Assembly (NCBI RefSeq): GCF_006717075.1
Contig: NZ_VFQC01000001.1
Span: forward strand, 2,961,501-3,025,500
From: Haloactinospora alba
Lineage (GTDB): Bacteria; Actinomycetota; Actinomycetes; Streptosporangiales; Streptosporangiaceae
Reading direction: 5' to 3'
Length of the DNA stretch: 64,000 bases
Shown here: piece by piece, positions 52,453 to 61,713 of the stretch
Layout: each line of letters starts with the position of its first letter
Position numbering within the stretch: the first letter of the stretch is position 1
Program-made: the position numbers and the translations under genes
The notes under the pieces: model-generated
Seen by the model: the letters and a program-made list of their open reading frames with translations, nothing else
The model's database searches: none
What the model was told of the DNA's origin: nothing

Positions 52453-54433
52453 AGTTCCGCATCGCCGTCGCGGCCTCCGTCTCGGCGTGCTCGTCCTCCT
52501 CCAGCGACATCAGTACCCGGGCCAGGCACAGCCGCATGCGGACACGCAGCAGCCGCCAGCCCGACACGTCCCGCTGCGGCGCGTCCGGGTTCTCGTTGAA
52601 CCACGTCCGGACCAGCTCCATGGCACCGTCCAGCTCCCGGCGGGCCGCCGCGGTGTCCCCGGCGTCAAGCAGCGCTTCGGCGGCCTGGTAGCTCTGCAGG
52701 GCGACACCGCGCGGGTTCCCGGCCTCGCGGTGCAGGTCGCGGGCGCGGCGCAGTTCCGCCACGGCCTCACCGGGGTCTCCCCGGGCCTGGGACAGCAGCG
52801 CGGCCCCCTCCCGGGCCACCGCTAGGTCCAGCCGCAGCCGCGTGTCGTCCTCCAGCTCCCGGCGCGCTTCCCTGAGCAGTTCCCCGGCGGGGGTGAGCTC
52901 CCCCAGCTCGATGTGGATCCGCGCGCGGTAGATCCGCAGACGCGCCACCACCCCGGCGGGAAGGGCGTTGCCGCGGGCGTAGCTCGTGACGCGCTCCAGC
53001 GCGGTCGCGCCCACCGCGTAGTGTTTGCGCTCGTGGACCAGGGGCCACAGGCTCTCCACGATCTCCACGGCCTCCCCGGTCATGCCCTCCTCCAGCGCCG
53101 TGTCGACCACCGCCGGGACGGCGGGGGCGAGGGCCGCCAGCTCCGCCAACCCCTCCTGGGGCGTCGCGAACGGGTTCTCGCCGGCGGCCGCGGCCCCGTC
53201 CGTCGCCAGCAGTCGGGCGGCCCGGAGACGCTCGCCGTACACGGCCCGGTCGGCGTGCGCCAGCTCCCGGCGGTACCAGTCGACGACGCGCCGCCGCGTC
53301 CCGGAGGGGCCGCTGTGGCGGGCGTGGTCCACGGCGCGGTTGCGCGCGTCGTGGGCGGCCATCCCGACGAACGTGAACCGCTTCCGCTGCGCCCGGGAGG
53401 AGTCCGCCTCCGTCCTGTGGACGAGGAAGGACCGGCACAGCTCGTCCAGCGCCTCCCGCCCGGCCTCGGGCGACCCCAGGACGGCCTCCGCCAACCCCTC
53501 GGGGAAGTCGTCCGGGCCGAACCCGCCGAGCGCGGAGTACAGTTCGGCCCCGTTCGGACCGAGGAGCGAGTACGCCATGTCGCAGACGGCGCGCAGCCGT
53601 CGGGTACCGGCGAGTTCGTCGATCCCGCCCACCGGGTCGCCGCTGTTCTCCAGCCGCCGCAGCACGTCCGGCACCCGCGCTGCGGTGTTCTCCTGCAGGT
53701 AACCGGCCACCATGCGCAGCGCCGGGGGCAGGCCGCCGCACAGCGCAACCAGGCGCCGCGTGTCCTCCGGTGCCGCCATGACCTTTCCGGCGACCGGGCC
53801 GAACTCGGCCAGCAGGGCCTGCCCGTCCTGGGCGTCGAGCCCGGTGAGGTGCAGCACCTCCATCCCGGACTCGGGGACGCCCGGCAGCATGCGCCGGCCT
53901 GTCGCCACCAGCGTGTTCGCCCCCGGACCGGGGGCGAAGGCGTGCACCTCCTCCTCGGCCCGGACGTTCTCCACGGCCACGAGCACCCGGCGGTCCGTGG
54001 TGAGGCGGGTGAACGCCTCCGCGCGGCCGGAGGCGCTGGCGGGGATGGCGGAGCTGTCCATACCCAGCGCCCACAGGAAGTTGGCGAGCACCGCCGACCG
54101 GTCTAGCCCGCCGCGGCGGCGGTGCTCGTCCAGGTCCGCGTACAGGGCGCCGCCGGGGAAACGCTGCCGCTCCTCCAGGGCGAACGCGACGAGCAGTGCG
54201 CTCTTGCCGACCCCCGCGGGTCCGGCCACGAACGCCACCTGGCCGCGGCCGGTTCTCTCGCCGTCCCGCACCAGTTCGGAGAGCCTGCCCAGCGGGTGTT
54301 TCCGGTCCACGAACTTGAGGACGTAGGGGGCGATCTGCCACGGCGGCGCCGGAGGCTCGGGCGGTGCCAGATTCACGGTTACGTCTCTGGCCTGGGTCAG
54401 GTTCCTGGCGTCCCCGTGGTGCTCGTTGTGCAC
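52268..54433 (-). CDS. NOD-like receptor (NB-ARC STAND ATPase with TPR)
   Basis: A 721-residue signal-transduction ATPase. Residues 11-18 (NLTQARDV) form a short N-terminal motif matched in the divergent partner. The NB-ARC domain has Walker A GPAGVGKSAL (71-80), a Walker-B-like LVAVENV (near 150) and GLPPAL (near 236). A winged-helix region follows, then TPR-like helices from about 480 to the end (AVAELRRARDLHREAGNPRGVALQSYQAAEALLDAGD). GTG 54433 is chosen because GGAGG lies 6 nt upstream; this places the motif at the extreme N-terminus. I infer an NLR-type sensor that oligomerises on a trigger and recruits the small partner protein. Confidence 0.85.
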   Translation of the reverse strand: MHNEHHGDARNLTQARDVTVNLAPPEPPAPPWQIAPYVLKFVDRKHPLGRLSELVRDGERTGRGQVAFVAGPAGVGKSALLVAFALEERQRFPGGALYADLDEHRRRGGLDRSAVLANFLWALGMDSSAIPASASGRAEAFTRLTTDRRVLVAVENVRAEEEVHAFAPGPGANTLVATGRRMLPGVPESGMEVLHLTGLDAQDGQALLAEFGPVAGKVMAAPEDTRRLVALCGGLPPALRMVAGYLQENTAARVPDVLRRLENSGDPVGGIDELAGTRRLRAVCDMAYSLLGPNGAELYSALGGFGPDDFPEGLAEAVLGSPEAGREALDELCRSFLVHRTEADSSRAQRKRFTFVGMAAHDARNRAVDHARHSGPSGTRRRVVDWYRRELAHADRAVYGERLRAARLLATDGAAAAGENPFATPQEGLAELAALAPAVPAVVDTALEEGMTGEAVEIVESLWPLVHERKHYAVGATALERVTSYARGNALPAGVVARLRIYRARIHIELGELTPAGELLREARRELEDDTRLRLDLAVAREGAALLSQARGDPGEAVAELRRARDLHREAGNPRGVALQSYQAAEALLDAGDTAAARRELDGAMELVRTWFNENPDAPQRDVSGWRLLRVRMRLCLARVLMSLEEDEHAETEAATAMRNFSEAGYHVREAQAQRVLADLAGRRGEHGMRAGFLRRARDLYAAHRMPQADEVDRLLNAEGE

Positions 54434-54653
54434 GGGTGGCCTCCTGCGGAGCCGGGGGGCGGGCACGTTCCACCGTGATTCTATTCACGCGGGCCCGAAG
54501 CCCCTGACCCGGTCCGCGGCGTGGCCGGATGCGGCCAGCCGGCCGTGGGATGCACCCGCGCGTCGACACGGCGCGGGCGGGCGTGGAAGAGTGAACGGAG
54601 TCGCGCTCTGCCCCCACTGTTCGTTTGTTCGTTCCGTCCCGCTGGAGGTCGTG

Positions 54654-55034
54654 ATGGTCGACGAGGTCATGCTCGCTGTCGCCGGAGCCGTCGCCGGGAA
54701 GGCGGCCGAGTCGCTCACCGAGGGCGCGAGGACGGCGGTGCGGAACCTCCGCCGGGCGCTGCGCGCGCGGTCCGAGGAGCAGCCGGAGACGCAGCGGGCG
54801 CTGGAGGCCGCCCGGGACGAGGACGGGGAGGACGAGCGGCTGGTGTCCGAGTTCGCGGAGCGCCTCGCCGCCGTCGCCGAGCACGACCCCGAGATCCGCC
54901 GGCTCACCGAGGATCTGCGCCCCCACGTCACCGCCGGTTCGGGCAACGTCACCAACACCGTGCGGGGCAACGTGAGCGGCACGCTCGTGCAGGGGCGCGA
55001 CTTCCACGGGGACATGACCATCGGCGGCCAGTAG
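54654..55034 (+). CDS. Small helical protein with C-terminal amyloid-like motif (putative NLR effector)
   Basis: A 126-residue protein divergent from the NLR gene. Residues 1-35 are hydrophobic/amphipathic (VMLAVAGAVAGKAAESL) and could insert in membranes, like the Bell/HeLo-type killing domains. Residues 40-90 are charged helices. The C-terminus is low-complexity and Gly/Asn/Val-rich; residues 110-117 (TLVQGRDF) match the NLR N-terminal NLTQARDV at L, Q, R and D. This is the architecture of bacterial amyloid-signalling effectors. ATG 54654 has GGAGG 5 nt upstream. The killing function is inference. Confidence 0.7.
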   Translation: MVDEVMLAVAGAVAGKAAESLTEGARTAVRNLRRALRARSEEQPETQRALEAARDEDGEDERLVSEFAERLAAVAEHDPEIRRLTEDLRPHVTAGSGNVTNTVRGNVSGTLVQGRDFHGDMTIGGQ

Positions 55035-55068
55035 CCCACCGCTCCTGCGCACCGGTTACCTTGGACAG

Positions 55069-55734
55069 GTGACCGAACAGGCAGTTTCGTCCCCCTCGTC
55101 CGAGTCCGCGGGGGGACACGAGGAATCCGCGGTGGGCGTCGGCCCGTGGGAGGGCCCCTGGCCCGAGGGCGAGCACTACGATCCCGAGCTTCTCGCCCAC
55201 GGGGACCGGCGCAACGTCGTCGACCGGTACCGGTACTGGCGTCGCGAGGCCATCGTCGCCGACCTGGACACGCAGCGGCACCCGTTCCACGTTGCGGTGG
55301 AGAACTGGGACCACGATTTCAACATCGGTTCCGTGGTGCGCACCGCCAACGCGTTCGGCAGCGCGGCCGTGCACATCGTCGGCCGCCGCCGCTGGAACCG
55401 GCGCGGAGCAATGGTCACCGACCGCTACCAGCACGTCCACCACCACCCGGGCCCGGAGGAGCTCGTGGCCTGGGCGGCCGAACGCGACCTGCCGCTCGTC
55501 GGTGTGGACAACCTGCCCGGCGCGGTGGCGCTGGAGACCTACCCGCTGCCGCGCGCGTGCGTGCTGGTGTTCGGCCAGGAGGGGCCGGGGCTGTCCCCCG
55601 AGGTGCGCGAGGTGTGCCGGGCGGTGCTGTCCATCGCCCAGTTCGGCTCCACCCGCTCCATCAACGCGGGGGCGGCAGCGGCTGTCGCCATGCACGCCTG
55701 GGTGCGCGCCCACGCGTTCGGCCAGCCCGTCTGA
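55069..55734 (+). CDS. TrmH/SpoU-family RNA 2'-O-methyltransferase
   Basis: A 221-residue SPOUT methyltransferase. Motif 1 is ENWDHDFNIGSVVRTANAFG, motif 2 is VLVFGQEGPGLSPEV and motif 3 is IAQFGSTRSINAGAAAAVAMHAW, together forming the knotted SAM site. The target tRNA or rRNA position is unknown. It follows the putative NLR effector by 34 nt, so read-through transcription is possible. Confidence 0.9.
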   Translation: MTEQAVSSPSSESAGGHEESAVGVGPWEGPWPEGEHYDPELLAHGDRRNVVDRYRYWRREAIVADLDTQRHPFHVAVENWDHDFNIGSVVRTANAFGSAAVHIVGRRRWNRRGAMVTDRYQHVHHHPGPEELVAWAAERDLPLVGVDNLPGAVALETYPLPRACVLVFGQEGPGLSPEVREVCRAVLSIAQFGSTRSINAGAAAAVAMHAWVRAHAFGQPV

Positions 55735-55748
55735 CACGAGCCCGTTGC

Positions 55749-55811
55749 CCGTCCCGGCGCCCTGGGCGCCGTTTCCCGCGCGGTCGCGGAACCGGCCGCG
55801 GCGCCGGGACG
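55749..55811. terminator. Long inverted repeat between convergent genes
   Basis: CCGTCCCGGCGC and GCGCCGGGACGG, perfect 12-bp arms with a 39-nt loop that has its own inner stem, between trmH and sdhB. Confidence 0.65.
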
Positions 55812-55819
55812 GTCGGGCG

Positions 55820-56562
55820 TCACTCCGACCCGCTGGCGAGCGCTCCCAGCAGGTCGCGGTTGAGGTCGGAGATGGTGTCCAGCGGGATGCCCTTGGGGCA
55901 CACCGCGGCGCACTCGCCGATGTTGGTGCAGCCGCCGAACTCCTCCTCGTCGTGCTGGTTCACCATCTGGATCACCCGGGCCTCACGCTCGGGCTGCCCC
56001 TGCGGCAGGGACCCCAGGTGCGCCGCCTTCGCGGCGGTGAACAGCATGCCCGAGGCGTTCGGGCAGGCCGCGACGCACGCGCCGCAGCCGATGCAGGTCG
56101 CGGCGTCGAACGCCCGGTCGGCGTCGGACTTGGGCACGGGTGTGGCGTGCGCGTCCGGCGCGGTGCCGGTGGGGGCGCTGACGTAGCCGCCGGACTGGAT
56201 GATCCTGTCGAACGCGGACCGGTCCACCACCAGGTCCTTGACCACGGGGAACGCCTTGGCCCGCCACGGTTCGACGGTGATGACGTCGCCGTCGCTGAAG
56301 CTGCGCATGTGCAGCTGGCACGTGGTGGTGGTCTCCGGGCCGTGGGCGACACCGTCGATCACCACACCACAGGCGCCGCAGATGCCCTCGCGGCAGTCGT
56401 GGTCGAAGGCGACCGGTTCCTCGTCGCGCAGCGTGAGCCTCTCGTTGAGGACGTCGAGCATCTCCAGGAACGACATGTCCGGGGAGACGTCCGAGATCTC
56501 GTAGGTGACCATCCGGCCCTCGTCGTCCCGGCTCTTCTGGCGCCAAACGCGCAGGGTGATGT

Positions 56563-56566
<4 letters not shown>
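55820..56566 (-). CDS. sdhB: Succinate dehydrogenase iron-sulfur subunit
   Basis: A 248-residue SdhB. The [2Fe-2S] Cys are in [11 protein letters not shown] and TTTCQL. The [4Fe-4S] motif is [12 protein letters not shown] and the third cluster Cys are in [14 protein letters not shown]. It passes electrons from SdhA to the membrane quinone site. GTG 56566 overlaps the sdhA stop (GTGA). Confidence 0.94.
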
Positions 56567-58503
<1,937 letters not shown>

Positions 58504-59214
58504 TCAGCTCACCAGCCCGAAGAGAACGGAGAACGGCGGCACCAGGAAGCCGACCGTGATGACAGCGGCGAGCACGTTGGAGACGACATGCAGCGCGCCC
58601 TCGCGGCTCTGCCGGTTGAGGCCCAGCGTCGCCAGCGCGCTCCAGATGCCGTGCCGCAGGTGCAGCCCGACGGCCAGCAGTGCGATCACGTAGCTGAGCG
58701 TGACCCACCAGACCTGGAACCCGTTGACTACGCGCTCGTAGGGACTGGCGGAAGCGCCTCCCGGGTGGATGGTGTTCGTCGTCAGGTGCAGCACGTGGTA
58801 GACCACGAAGAGCACAACGATGATCCCGCCCCAGCGCATGGTCTGGGTTGCGTACTTGCGCGAGGGTGTCTGCGCGCTCTTCTTCACGACGTAGCGCTGG
58901 CCGGCGGGACGGGCCCGGTTGGCGCGTGCCCAGAGCGCGAACGCCGCGTAGGCGTGGACGAGCACGCTCGCCAGCAACACGACGCGCATGATCCACAGGA
59001 ATCCCTCGTGCGGGAGCATCGGCTCGCCGATCTCGCGCAGGTGCTGCGAGTACGTGTCGAAGGTCTGCTGACCTCCGAAGATCATCAGGTTGCCGTACAT
59101 GTGCGCGATCAGGAAGAGCACCAGGATCACACCGGTGAGCGCCATCGCGGACTTCAGCGCCACCGCGGACCCGAATGCCTCTGATCGCTGTTTGACCAGG
59201 GTACTGTTCGCCAC
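58504..59214 (-). CDS. sdhC: Succinate dehydrogenase cytochrome b subunit (b558 type)
   Basis: A membrane anchor of 236 residues from GTG 59214 (or 245 from GTG 59241) with five helices. Haem-ligand His candidates are in LFLIAHMYGNLM, VHAYAAFAL, VVYHVLHLT and VGLHLRHGIW. The stop codon abuts the sdhA start. Neither start has a clear ribosome-binding site; the later one matches the shorter N-terminus. Confidence 0.88.
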   Translation of the reverse strand: MANSTLVKQRSEAFGSAVALKSAMALTGVILVLFLIAHMYGNLMIFGGQQTFDTYSQHLREIGEPMLPHEGFLWIMRVVLLASVLVHAYAAFALWARANRARPAGQRYVVKKSAQTPSRKYATQTMRWGGIIVVLFVVYHVLHLTTNTIHPGGASASPYERVVNGFQVWWVTLSYVIALLAVGLHLRHGIWSALATLGLNRQSREGALHVVSNVLAAVITVGFLVPPFSVLFGLVS

Positions 59215-59253
59215 GGGCGGCACTTTATGCGCAGTTAACACGAGCGTCTAAGA

Positions 59254-59275
59254 TATCGTGACACTCGTGTCGATA
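59254..59275. promoter_or_regulatory. Inverted repeat in the sdhC-lysR promoter region
   Basis: TATCG-T-GACAC-TC-GTGTC-GATA is a nearly perfect palindrome with one bulged base, midway between divergent sdhC and lysR. Its position and dyad form fit a LysR-type operator acting on both genes. Confidence 0.55.
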
Positions 59276-59292
59276 GACAGGGGCTATGAAGC

Positions 59293-60231
59293 ATGCAGTT
59301 TCAGCAGCTCTCCTACTTCCTGGCCGTTGCCGAGACGCGCCATTTCACCCGCGCAGCGGAGGTTTCCCGGGTCGCCCAGCCGAGTCTGAGCAAGCAGATC
59401 CGCGCCCTCGAGGAGGAACTCGGCGCTCCGTTATTCAGTCGTGTCCGGGGAAACATCACACTCACACCGGCCGGCGAGGCCCTGCTGCCGCTTGCCCAGC
59501 GGATCGTGACCGACCTGGACACGGCGCGACACGAGATCGGCGAGCTCGCCGGGATGCGCAAGGGACGCGTCCGGCTGGGAGCCACACCCTCGCTGTGCGG
59601 GGGGTTGCTGGCGGACGCCCTCGCGGGTTTCCACACCCGTTTCCCCGGGGTTGAGCTCCAGGTCGAGGAGAGCGGGTCGCGCGACCTCATCCGGGCACTG
59701 GGCAACGGAGAGCTCGACCTCGCCCTGATCATCCTGCCGCTGCAGAGCAACGACCCGGCGTTCGTGACCACCCCGCTGCTGCGCGAGAACCTCGTCGTGG
59801 TCAGCCCCGCCGACGGCCCCGCTCCCACACGCGGGAGGTCGATGCGGGTCACCGACCTCAGGGACCGCCCGCTGGTCATGTTCCGGCGCGGCTACGACGT
59901 CCGCGAGGCCACCCTGCACGCCTGCCGCAACGCGGGGTTCGAGCCGACGCTGGCGGTCGAGGGCGGCGAGATGGACGCGGTGCTGCGGTTCGTGGAGGCC
60001 GGACTGGGGATCGCCGTGGTCCCCAGCATGGTGCTGAAGAACCGGCCCGGGCTGCGCGGCACCCCGCTGGCGCGGCCGCGGCTGCAGCGCACCATCGCGC
60101 TGGCGCACCGCCGCGACGTGGAGCCGATGCACAGCGCCAAGACGTTCCACCGCTACCTGCTGCGCCACCTGACCGGGCTCAGCCGCGCGGAGCTGGGCTC
60201 GGACCTGGAGCTGATCGCCGGGGAGGAGTAG
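59293..60231 (+). CDS. LysR-family transcriptional regulator
   Basis: A 312-residue LysR regulator. The N-terminal winged helix (YFLAVAETRHFTRAAEVSRVAQPSLSKQIRALEEELG) is followed by a periplasmic-binding-protein-like effector domain (about 90-295). It lies between two sdh operons and is divergent from the first, so it probably controls the balance between the two complexes. The ligand is unknown. Confidence 0.92.
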   Translation: MQFQQLSYFLAVAETRHFTRAAEVSRVAQPSLSKQIRALEEELGAPLFSRVRGNITLTPAGEALLPLAQRIVTDLDTARHEIGELAGMRKGRVRLGATPSLCGGLLADALAGFHTRFPGVELQVEESGSRDLIRALGNGELDLALIILPLQSNDPAFVTTPLLRENLVVVSPADGPAPTRGRSMRVTDLRDRPLVMFRRGYDVREATLHACRNAGFEPTLAVEGGEMDAVLRFVEAGLGIAVVPSMVLKNRPGLRGTPLARPRLQRTIALAHRRDVEPMHSAKTFHRYLLRHLTGLSRAELGSDLELIAGEE

Positions 60232-60250
60232 GCGAATTCCCGTGTGTCCC

Positions 60251-60276
60251 GGCCGGGGCAGGAGCGCGCCCCGGCC
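60251..60276 (+). terminator. Terminator of lysR
   Basis: GGCCGGGGC and GCCCCGGCC, perfect 9-bp arms around an 8-nt loop, 20 nt past the stop codon. Confidence 0.75.
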
Positions 60277-60830
60277 TCGGCTGTCGGCACGGGCGGCTTC
60301 GCCCCGGCGCCGCGATGCGCCCCGGGCCCGGGAACGGTGTGCGGTTGCCCCGCCGGATTTCCCCGCGTTCCCGTCCTCGCGGAATACGCGGGGTTTTCTC
60401 CCCGGTGCGGGGAACAACGCGTCCCTACACCTCCCGGCGCCGCGGTGGAACGCTGCCTTCCCTCCTCGACCGGGGCTCGCCCGTCCCTCCCGTGAGAAGG
60501 CCGGTTGTTCCCGGACACCGCAGTCGAGGGTCCGATTCCCGCACCGCCGACGGAGCGACGCCCCTGCCCCCGCTCCTTCACAACACGCGTCACACGAGGA
60601 ACACAAAAACCAAAAAAGGAAAATTCAACGAAACCCCCATTTCTCTTTTTTCATAAAAAGATTCCCAGGATACAACGCGGGCCGTCAGGCGTGGTATTTT
60701 TCACTTTCACACCGATGAAACGCCGTCGAGAATTCCTGATCGCGTCGTCCCAGCGTCACTTTCCGGGGGCGGGCACGCGCCGCGTCCCGGAAGCGTACGC
60801 GCGAGTCGCACGAGTTGGAGACATAGTCCC
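60277..60830. other. Intergenic region with AT-rich island upstream of second sdh operon
   Basis: About 550 nt without a supported gene. At 60590-60725 the composition drops sharply in GC, with A- and T-runs (CAAAAACCAAAAAAGGAAAA, then TTTCTCTTTTTTCATAAAAA). This may be the promoter and a site for a nucleoid protein such as Lsr2. A small hairpin TCCCC-GGTGC-GGGGA lies near 60399-60413. Confidence 0.5.
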
Positions 60831-61646
60831 ATGGCATCGACGCTTCCCCCGCCAGCTCCGGCCAGGAAACGCGCCCGTCTCACGCGGCGGACGCTGCGGA
60901 GCGACCGGTGGTGGCTCGGGCCACTGCTCACCGTCCTGGGGCTGAGCGGCTTCCTCCTCTACGGTCTCGTCCGCGCGCTCCAGCAGGACCACTACTGGGT
61001 CTCCGACTACCACTACCTGACCCCGTTCTACTCGCCCTGCCTGTCCGCCTCGTGCGAGCCGGGTTCCGCGGCACTGGGCACCCTCCCCTGGGAGTTCCCC
61101 TGGTTCCTGCCCTACGCGGTGGTCAGCCTGCCGCTGCTGCTGCTCTTCCGCTTCACCTGCTACTACTACCGCAAGGCCTACTACCGGTCGTTCTGGCAGG
61201 CCCCCACCGCCTGCGCCGTCCGCGAACCGCACGGCACCTACACCGGGGAGAGCCGGTTCCCCCTCCTCGGGCAGAACCTGCACCGCTACTTCTTCTACGC
61301 CGCCGTGGCGATCTCGGTGATCAACAGCTACGACGCCGTCCTCGCGTTCCTGCACGGCGCCGAGGGCGGGTTCGGCCTCGGGGTGGGCAACCTGGTCCTG
61401 CTCACCAACGTCGTGCTGCTGTGGTGCTACACCCTGAGCTGCCACTCCTGCCGGCACGTCATGGGCGGACGGTTGCGGAGCTTCTGGAACCGGCCGGTGC
61501 GCTACTGGATGTGGACCCAGATCTCCCGGCTGAACACCCGGCACATGCTGTTCGCCTGGGTGACCCTGGGAACGCTCGTGCTCACCGACCTCTACGTCGC
61601 GCTCGTCGCCAGCGGGACCATCCCCGACCTGCGGATCATCAACTAG
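60831..61646 (+). CDS. Membrane anchor of a second succinate dehydrogenase (Sdh1-like)
   Basis: A 271-residue membrane protein with five helices (LGPLLTVLGLSGFLLYGLV, FLPYAVVSLPLLLLFRFT, YFFYAAVAISVINSYDAV, GNLVLLTNVVLLWCYTL, MLFAWVTLGTLVLTDLYVAL). It precedes the flavoprotein and iron-sulfur genes and matches the anchor of mycobacterial Sdh1 (Rv0247c-Rv0249c type). A Cys-rich stretch (CYTLSCHSCRH) lies after the fourth helix. ATG 60831 follows GGAGA. Confidence 0.82.
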   Translation: MASTLPPPAPARKRARLTRRTLRSDRWWLGPLLTVLGLSGFLLYGLVRALQQDHYWVSDYHYLTPFYSPCLSASCEPGSAALGTLPWEFPWFLPYAVVSLPLLLLFRFTCYYYRKAYYRSFWQAPTACAVREPHGTYTGESRFPLLGQNLHRYFFYAAVAISVINSYDAVLAFLHGAEGGFGLGVGNLVLLTNVVLLWCYTLSCHSCRHVMGGRLRSFWNRPVRYWMWTQISRLNTRHMLFAWVTLGTLVLTDLYVALVASGTIPDLRIIN

Positions 61647-61713
61647 CGGCGCTCCGAACCGAGTCCCAGCGCCCCGCGGCTCGCGGGGAGCGACCCGACC
61701 GAAAGTCACACAG

